Source: Blasia pusilla (taxonomy: Eukaryota > Marchantiophyta > Marchantiopsida > Blasiales). From it: 64,000 nt of DNA. Location: contig CM114273.1 in NCBI GenBank assembly GCA_050084515.1, positions 9,052,001-9,116,000 on the forward strand, in the 5' to 3' direction. The position numbers were made by a program, and so were the translations under genes. Position 1 is the stretch's first letter. Every line of letters starts with the position of its first letter. The notes under the pieces are model-generated. The model did no database searches, was not told the origin of the DNA, and saw nothing but the letters and a program-made list of their open reading frames with translations. This document shows, piece after piece, positions 56,529 through 64,000 of the stretch.

Positions 56529-58347
56529 ATGGTAAATGGTAAATAGATCAAGCCCGTGGGATCCAAAGGATCAAAAGGCTGAAAAACACATTACAAGTCA
56601 TTCATTCACTGACCTGGACAAATATCCTAAAGACCCTCTCTTAGCTATTGCCTAGAGTACTTGAGTGATGAATAATGACATCCCTAATATAACAACCTAA
56701 ATCATAAGGCAGTAGCTGTAGTAAAGAATAGAAATTCTCCACATCTATTCTATGAGCTAGTCGTATCTCTTCATACCTTGGACATGTAATAAATACATGC
56801 TCTTCATCCTCAATATTTTCTCCGTCACATAACCTACAAATTTGTTCACTTCTATCAATATTAAACCATCCTCCTTCCTCAATTCCTAGCCTATGAGACC
56901 CAGTTCTATGTCGTGCGATAATATGACGTAAGAACGTGGAGATCCCCACAAGTAGGTATCCTTGTTCACAATATACAAGCACAAGATTAACATTAAGTTG
57001 ATAAAACTCCATTTTTTTTCCCAGGCTACTCCAAATAATGTTGACAAATTGCTTTTGTATATGCTCACGGAGTTCCATCGGTTTCAAGTCCCAATCGCGT
57101 TCCGCCATATTCCACTTTGAAGACCAAGTCACCACATTCACCATCCACCCTATAGAACGTGTGGCTCGCAAAGCTTGATGAGGGAGGTGATAAACATCAA
57201 GAGATCTCACCCTTGCGATATAAGTGATAGTCAAGTAAAGAGCTTCAACCTTTAGAGGAAGACAAATTGTTTCCGCAAGAAGAATAGCATAAGGATTTTG
57301 GTTTTTTACACCCATTTCTTCTCGTAGAAAGATCTTTTGCATCCTCTCCACGCGCTCCCAACCTGTCTTCCTTCAACTAGGGCCCCAAACTAGGGTCCCA
57401 CATAACACCATCGGCAACACTAAGCTCCTAAATAAGAACTTCCTAAGACCCCAAGACACAAGATGAGCTCTTCTACGCCGATTTGACAATGAATATAGAG
57501 CTTTGTAACCAGCTTCTACTTTCTTTTGCACGCAAAGTGCCCAACTATAGTCATGAGAGAAATCAATGCCTAGATATTTATAACTCTTTACTTGTTCTTA
57601 TTGTAGACCTTTGTAAAAGAATGAGAACTTGGATCTAGTACCCACTATAATGACTTTAGACTTCTCCATACTAACCTTCATCTGATTCTGGGTACAAAAC
57701 CTTGCCAAAGTGTCGAGGTGTTTTTGTAAAATAATGCCATCACTTGCTAGTAATATGATATCATTTGCATACAATAGAGCTTTGATGACAAAGTCTCCAA
57801 GCTTGACACCTTCACTATCACATTCCTCCAACCAATTTTCGATATCATCTATGAAAACTCCAAATAGAGTAGGGGAGAGAGGAAAACCTTGAATGACTCC
57901 GATGGTACTCAAGATCTCTTGAGTTTGTAAACCTTTGATCTTGGCCCAAACGGAATGGTATAACGTGGCCACGTACGGCTGCTAGGAGATTTGGTGGTAT
58001 TCCAATGGCTTGCAACCTATCCCATAAGAGCTTACAAGATAGAGTATCAAAAACTTTCTTGAAATCGATGAAACCGCAAAACAAAGCTTTCCCATTGCCT
58101 TTAGATTTCTCCCATAAAATATGCAAGGCCAAGATATGGTCGATGTTGTTGTATGTTGGGCGAAAACCAGCTTGGACCCGTGCTCTCTTTTGGAAAGACT
58201 TTGTCCATGCACTCAACTTTGACTCCACCAATTTTCCAAATAGCTTGGCAAAAACACTACCCACCATGATAGTACGATAGTTCGTCACCAAGTCCTTCCT
58301 TCCTTATTTGTGAATAGGAACAATCTCCCATAGCGACCAGGTTGAAG
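56529..58347 (-). mobile_element. LINE copy 2, 5'-truncated
   Basis: Same family as 4928-8389. It has the ATGGTAA-type tail at 56529-56545, the C-terminal domain with the Cys/His knuckle (57351-56641, CRLCDGEN, HVFITCPRYEE), and RT pieces (57972-57598 with YANDIILLA in place of YADD; 58291-57845 with FIDFKKVFD). It ends at about 58347 within the RT start (SLWEIVPIHK), a 5' truncation typical of incomplete reverse transcription. Stops and frameshifts make it inactive. No clear target duplication was found. Confidence 0.88.
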
Positions 58348-58961
58348 GATGCGGAGTTATGTTATTGCCGACATCTTCAGTGGATTTTATCTTCCCACCA
58401 GTGGATGGCCCTAAAACTTTGTTGGTTGATGGAAAACATGCTTCACAAGAGGATGGACGGTTCAGATCTTGCCAACTGTCCCACAAAAAGAGATAAAAAT
58501 TAAGATTCCCTCTTTCATTGTGCATTTTTAATTCCCTGAACGAGCCTCAAAATCCTCTGAAAAAAAAAAAGTTGGACTCTAGATAGCGAGCTCCATCTTC
58601 GTGAAAAGTTTCAACATTTATGTATGAGTGGGGGTGAAAGTTTGCCAAAATGTTGCATCGAGAAGACAAACTATGGTCTTCCAAAAGGGGTTCTGTTTGG
58701 TGTTGTTAAAATTTCCATTGGTTCTACCTAAAAGCAATGACTCAGATTACTGAACGTATCACGGGATATGACTAGAACGTGACTGAGTCATTTCTAATAC
58801 TATGGTGCTTGGAAGGTGAATCTTTGCCTCTTCCAATCCGTGTTGACTTGCACCCCATAGAGTTGAGGTCTTCTGATCAGGAGGGGGTAACCTGTGACAG
58901 TCAATGGCTGGAGGATGAGGTAGTACAACAAGAATAGCACTCCTCCTATCATGGTAGGGAT
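58348..58961. other. Unassigned junction between LINE and Athila-like element
   Basis: No motif recognised. The 3' half of the Athila-like element (RT onward) is missing here. Confidence 0.4.
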
Positions 58962-61660
58962 CTAGGTAAGTTGCCCCAATGGCCGCTTCCGAGATTGGTC
59001 GGCGAAGTGCAAGTACTTATCTGAGGGCTCATACTTAGTGTAACCCAAAGCCTGAGCGGTTTGCTTTGTCATGATGTTGATCCCGCTTCCGGAATCAATA
59101 GGGACCTTCTTAATGCTATGCCCTTCAATTTCCACTTCCACCTCCGGGGCTCCAATGTCTTCGACTTCTATGCGGAACAGATCCACCACTAGAGAGCTTT
59201 TTTGCTATCTATCTTCTTCTTCGTCCCACCTTCCACTATTGCAGAATCTTCCCATAAACGGGATTATCTATGAGTAGCTGCAATAGTGATATGTTTGTTG
59301 GACTGGGTGCCATATCCTTCAGCAAGTCATACGCCTCATCACCAGGGGGGAAGCAACCGAGGTCTCCATCCTTGGTTCTTTGTGCTTGGTTGAGGACTTC
59401 TTAGGTAAGACTCCACTTGTTTGCTCTTCATGGACATGGTTGCGGACCTGCTCCTCCACCTCATGATGGAAATACTTTGGATGATTACGATCAAACTCCG
59501 GGTCCATGTCGCCTTTCAGAATAGCCTTCTATGCTCGAAACATCCCGGTTGCCTTCTTCGTAGCCAATTTACTTCGCTAAGACAAAGACTCTTGGGTCCT
59601 CGCACTTGCGGTCTTCTTAGCCTTCGAACGTGTTTCCACTGCAAAGACTTCGTTGAGGATGTCTTCGGGCCAATCAGAGGAATCTTCATCGATCTTTGTC
59701 TCAAGTCCCTCTTCCTTAATGGTCACCTTCTTAATCTTTTTCGGTGAGGTGACATCTTCTACTCTTACTAAATGCACATTAACCTCGTTCTTGGCTTCTT
59801 CCAGTGCGGGTGGAGTAGTGACATATTTGACCAAGAGCCTTGGAACTTGAGGCTCCGGGCATTCCATTGAAGTGTGTCCTCCTTTCTTGCAATTGCCACA
59901 TAGGGGGTTCAACCCAACCGGTCTCTCTCGGTTAGGACAATTATTTGCCCAGTGATCTGTTGCCACCCAATTATAGCAACAATTTCTTTTGGTAGGTGGG
60001 GTGGCCGCTGCTGGTCCCATCCTCTCTCTAAGAGGCCTTTGCTCACCATATTTGGGTGGTACATATTGGGGAATCCAGCTTCGAGGAGCACTAGTCCTTG
60101 CAATTTCCTGGACTACATAGCACCCCTCACATTGATCTGCTTGATACCATCCCTCCTCCATAGATGGATCTTCTTGTACCCAATGTAAATCTCATTGAAG
60201 TGGGCACTCTTGTGCTGTATGCCCTTGAGTCCCACATGAATTGCACCATATATTAGGTTGCATAAGTCCCGGCCTTCTTCTAGGATCCTTCTAGGCCACC
60301 AGGTGTACCTTCAGTTTGGTCATTTGCTTCGTCAATTCATTGATGGCGAACTTCTCCCCATCCTTCTTGGTCTTGCGGGCAGGACTCACAGACCTAAGGC
60401 TCTCCGTCTTCAAGCTCTTGTCCTTACGTTCTCTCCCTGAGGACGAACATCATTTTGGGCATCTTGCTTTCTTCTTGATTTTGCCCTTGGAGTCTTCTTC
60501 AGACTCTGAGTCTTCGCTGGTAGTGCCTGACGAGGTATGTGAAGAGTTGGAGGAAGACAGAGACTCTTCGGACAAAGAACTAGTCGGCTTCCTTTGATGT
60601 CTCTTCTTTCGCGTCCTCCTAGACTTCTCCAAAGCCTTGTAGGCTTCTGCAAAGGCAATGACCGCTGCTAATGAGTCTCTTTGCCCTTTGTGACAATAAC
60701 GATCCATCTCCTTGGATAGACCTGATACATACCAATCCACCAATTGTGACACCGTGGTGTGGTCCACCTTGCTGACCAAGCTGTGGAATCTTTGAGTGTA
60801 CTCTCTCAAAGTCTCTTTCTTCCTCCTCTTGAGATCACGAAGCGATCGTCAAATTCTAGGTCCCAAACTCATGAAGGAATGCCTTAAGCAAGGATTTCCA
60901 AATCTCCTGGTACTCCGCTTCTATCCCCTCATACCACTGACTGGCACGCTTCTTTAAAAATCCAGGAAAGACTCTAAGAAGATCTTCCTCCAATCCTTCC
61001 CCATTCGCTTTTGCTACATGGGTAAAATCCAGAATAAAGTCATCTGCATCATCTCACTTACTTCCAGCAAAGGTGGGATATCTCAACAGCGCTTCGCGTG
61101 GTTGTGCCATCAGCGCTTTGTTGTCTTCGATACTCGGAAGACTTCCACCACCTGAAGGGGAAGGCATGTCCCCTATGGTACCGTTATCGTTCTCTGTGTT
61201 CGACCTGTTGTGGTCGGACCAATCCCAATCCTCTTATGGGTCTGTGTTCGCCAGTGAATCGAGAGGTGTAAGCGACTTCCTCCTTTGTCTTCTTTGCTCT
61301 AGAGGCTTTGGACGAAGAGGAGAAGGGTTCTTCCCAAGTGTCCTTGGCGGTCTCCAGGCACGTCGCTCTTCTCTTTCTCATCTTCTTTGCTCGGCTCTTT
61401 GCTCGCCTGTCTCAGCACTTCTTTCTCGATCCATCCAAAACTTCCAAAGATCTTCTTGCCAAGCGCCTCACCCAGCACGCAAGGCTCCACTCCATGGGAA
61501 TGAGGACTCTTCGGATAAGCTACTTATTTCCAAGGTACTCTCTGCACAGGATGATCCTTCGCCAACAGTGTCTGTCTTATACCAAGTGGGAATCCAACAA
61601 CTTGTCCTATTCTAATACCCCACTCTCTCGCTACCTCTCCTTGCTTGGGAGATCTTGTGA
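58962..61660 (-). mobile_element. Athila-like Ty3/gypsy 5' half: Gag and protease
   Basis: From the right: Gag start near 61166 (MPSPSGGGSLPS) with LLRVFPGFLKKRASQWYEG, then LREYTQRFHSLV and DWYVSGLSKEMDRYC (60809-60450), a Ser/Glu-rich stretch, zinc knuckles at 60161-59577 (the first reads CYNW..H..C with Trp in place of one Cys; the second, CGNCKKGGHTSMEC, is canonical), and an aspartic protease at 59189-58962 with VPIDSGSGINIMT. Several frames are broken. RT, RNase H and integrase are absent. The Athila-like label rests on the tRNA-Asp-like primer site and long LTR, so it is tentative. Confidence 0.75.
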
Positions 61661-61678
61661 TCCCCAAAAGCGGTGCCA
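61661..61678 (-). other. Putative primer-binding site, tRNA-Asp-like
   Basis: In element sense TGGCACCGCTTTTGGGGA begins with TGG, as sites complementary to a tRNA CCA end do. It resembles the plant tRNA-Asp complement (TGGCGCCGTTGCCGGGGA) with four mismatches. It lies about a dozen bases inside the LTR homology edge. Confidence 0.55.
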
Positions 61679-61689
61679 ACATTTCCTTC

Positions 61690-62987
61690 CAAGTACAAAA
61701 GAATAAAAGGATTTTCTTCCCTCTTGGAAAAGACTTTTCTCAAGTGCAAACGAAGACTCTTGCGAATCTTGAATAACAAAGCTCCAACGAAGACCTCAAG
61801 AATGGCGGCTCACCCTACTTTCATAACTGAATCTGTCATGGCAGGTTACTCACTATCTAACAGCTTTCCTACGTTCTTCTTGATTATCTTCTGGAATTTC
61901 GAAACTACAACACTCAACCCTCATCCCTGTGAGCCTAATAAGATTTTACACTCAACTCTGCACATCATAAAGCATGAGAGAAGACACTTCTACTACATCA
62001 AAGAGTGGAAAGACAATAAAGTATTGCAAGCTTCAGAGAGTACAAGACTCTTTGGCTTGGATCATCCCCAAAGAACTCCTTACACAACTCACCAAAACTA
62101 TTGGTAAAATCAAGATACAAGGGAATGACCCCTTCTTCTTCTAATTTGTTCTTTAAATAATCTCTTACAATTCCTCATTGATCTTCCCATTCTACTCTAG
62201 ATTTCTAACTGATAGTCCTTCCCTCCTTGGTTCAGATTCTCCAACCCTCCATCTTCCTAAGACGGTTGGTTTTCCTAGCGATTCAGTTCCGCTTCCTTTT
62301 GAACTGCGGCGCCGCTCCATTTTCCATCTTCGGAAACCGCCGCGACAGTTCATTACTTACAGTCTTTGCGGTCTTTGCAATCCAATCTTCGCGATCCTAT
62401 CTTCGCAAATACTCTTATCTTAATGTGGCTACGAAGAGTCCTCCTTCGACTTTCCTTCTTTCCGCTTTCTTCCAAAACATTCTTTCTCTTTGTATTCCCA
62501 TACTTCCTACACCTTTTTGCTTTTTGTGAAGACTCTTAAATTGCTATTCTTCTTCCTCTTCCTTCTTAGAGTTCTTAGTCTTTGCTCTTGGGTCTTGGGT
62601 CTTTGTTATTTGTACCCAATCTTTGCATAAAGACTACCTTCAGTCTTCTTTTGCAAAGAAGTTTTATCTTATCTTTGTTGACAGTCATCACCATTATTCC
62701 TACTGCGGTCTTCCTTGCGAAGTACCCGCGCTTCTTATTCTAACTTCTTCTCCCCTCTTTTCCTACTTTTACACAATTCTCACTCTTCCAAGACAATAAT
62801 TGATCTCTTACTACTTCTTGTATTTTCATGAGAGTTCCGGCATCCCATGTTGTCACATCCCTTTCTGTAAAGTATGCGTCTTTATTTCTGATATTGAGTC
62901 TTTTAGTCTTCACTCAAGGAAGACTTCCCTACAATTCTCTACAAAATTTGATCTTTATACCAAACTTTCAAAAATGCGGGCACTACA
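61690..62987 (-). repeat. 5' LTR of the Athila-like element
   Basis: About 1.3 kb, homologous to 40777-42144. In element sense it starts TGTAGTGCCCGC. Rich in AAGAC/GTCTT motifs. Open frames inside it (61673-62529) are not genes. Confidence 0.8.
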
Positions 62988-62997
62988 ACTGACTTGT

Positions 62998-63135
62998 AAG
63001 TATACATTACCGTGGAGAGGGGGTTTGGGAGAGGGAAGCGGGTATACCTCCATGAGAGAGAGCTTGAGAGCTCATTATTTTTTTGTTGAACCTCTTGGCA
63101 TGAGGCGGCAGAGCCATGGTCCTCCTTGCTTGATT
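62998..63135 (+). mobile_element. Small LTR fragment of the methyltransferase-element family
   Basis: Matches 12285-12410: TACCGTGGAGAGGG, GGGTATACCTCCATGAGAGA, GGCATGAGGCGGCAGAGCCA. It directly follows the Athila-like LTR. Confidence 0.7.
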
Positions 63136-63169
63136 TTTTTTGTCGTGCAAAACCCCCTCATGGATAAGT

Positions 63170-63680
63170 ATTGATCGGATGGGATATTTAATTCCTTTTG
63201 CAAGAAGAGTCAACAATCCATAATGTCAACCACATCTTCAAAGAAGTTCAATCTTGAAGGGCACATGAGTCTATTGAGACCATAGTTAGAGTCTTTATTT
63301 TAACCTTTCATTGAGATTAAATTGCTACTTTTGGTCAAATTATCCACCGATGGTCCTCCAACAATAATACCCCTCAGCCCGGCTTACTGTAGAGATGGAT
63401 TATAGAGGTAATGTGAAGAAAATTGGGCTCACATGGAGAATGATGGAAGAATGTTTGTAGTGGTCTTATGATGTCTACTTGTTTTTCCAACCCTGGAAAA
63501 ATAAAGTTACTTTAGGCCCGAATGTAGTCCACTTGCTACTCTCTTCTAAAGATTTCATGAATTTGAAAGCAAAAATTTTCAAAAATGTCAAAAAGTATTG
63601 AAGAGAGGAGGCGGATTCTGCCCTTTTTTTTTTAAGAGAGACTCTCCTCTCTTACTCTCTCATGCCAGAATACCAGCCCT
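63170..63680 (+). repeat. Dispersed repeat, copy 3
   Basis: Inverted relative to 39740-40280, with the same order of blocks: ATCGGATGGGAT, GTCAACAATCCATAAT, GTGGTCTTATGATGTCTACT, GGCCCGAATGTAGTCCACTT and CTCTCATGCCAGAATACCAG. No coding capacity. The last 320 bases of the window show nothing recognisable. Confidence 0.65.
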
Positions 63681-64000
63681 TACATTTTACTACGAAAAAT
63701 TATATGATTCATGGTCCGTGTGGAGTAGCGCATCCAACTGCACCTTGCACGGATAAAACGACAAAAAAATGTTCCAAATGACACCCAATGCCCTTTGCAT
63801 CAATAAAAATGGAGAACGATGATGGATATCCTATTTATAAGAGGTAATTCATTGGTTTTTTTGTTTATTTCGTCATTTAATCCTATTATATTAGTATGCT
63901 ATGTATTTTCCCCAACTATTGACACGCTTCTATATGTGTTTATGCAGGCGTGATAATGTCTGATTGATTAATAAGTCAAATCATGACTTTGATAATCGTT

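Noticed and set aside
61073-61706. Long plus-strand ORFs of 180 and 132 codons
   Set aside because: They are antisense to the Gag start and leader of the Athila-like element; the minus strand carries the Gag motifs.

Overview
This window looks like nuclear DNA from a streptophyte plant with a repeat-rich genome. A non-flowering land plant (liverwort, lycophyte, fern) or a charophyte fits best, but I cannot name the species. The evidence is spliced nuclear genes for organellar proteins (a mitochondrial ribosomal bL32 and a plastid-targeted DUF3119-like membrane protein), a plant-type CWC25 splicing factor, and many decayed LTR retrotransposons, LINEs and a Helitron fragment. I saw no tRNA, rRNA or CRISPR, and no bacterial operon structure.

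Host genes are few and all on the minus strand: bL32m (17395-18308, 3 exons, 134 aa), CWC25 (21411-22670, one exon, 419 aa) and a DUF3119-like plastid protein (48804-52520, 8 exons, 230 aa). I reconstructed the two spliced genes by hand from GT-AG sites, exon phases and family motifs; both read through without a stop.

Region by region: 1-2214 is repeats and unassigned DNA. 2215-10129 holds decayed kinase and RING/PHD-like genes split by a 3.46-kb LINE that landed in the codons of the kinase DFG-like motif. 10860-12647 is the 3' end (PHD finger plus LTR) of a retrotransposon. 12670-13550 and 37124-39495 hold remnants of an unclassified element with an N4/N6-type methyltransferase-like ORF, a conserved C-terminal domain and arrays of 23-bp palindromes. 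23483-32681 is a nearly complete Ty3/gypsy-like element. 35040-36960 is GC-rich unassigned repeat DNA. 39590-47531 is a second, rearranged copy of the Ty3/gypsy-like family with other elements inserted. 53566-54131 is a Helitron helicase remnant. 56533-58347 is a second, 5'-truncated LINE. 58962-62987 is an Athila-like Ty3/gypsy 5' half with its LTR.

The main discovery candidate is the Ty3/gypsy-like family. Its polyprotein order is Gag - protease - C5 cytosine DNA methyltransferase - reverse transcriptase - RNase H - integrase - PHD finger. The methyltransferase keeps motif I (VLDLFGG), the catalytic Pro-Cys and ENV. A second copy in the window carries the same domain, and a third fragment carries the PHD finger, so both domains are family traits rather than chance captures. 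A retroelement that both writes DNA methylation and carries a histone-reader-type finger could steer its own integration and chromatin state. All copies here are broken, mostly by C-to-T/G-to-A changes that turn CAG, CGA and TGG codons into stops.
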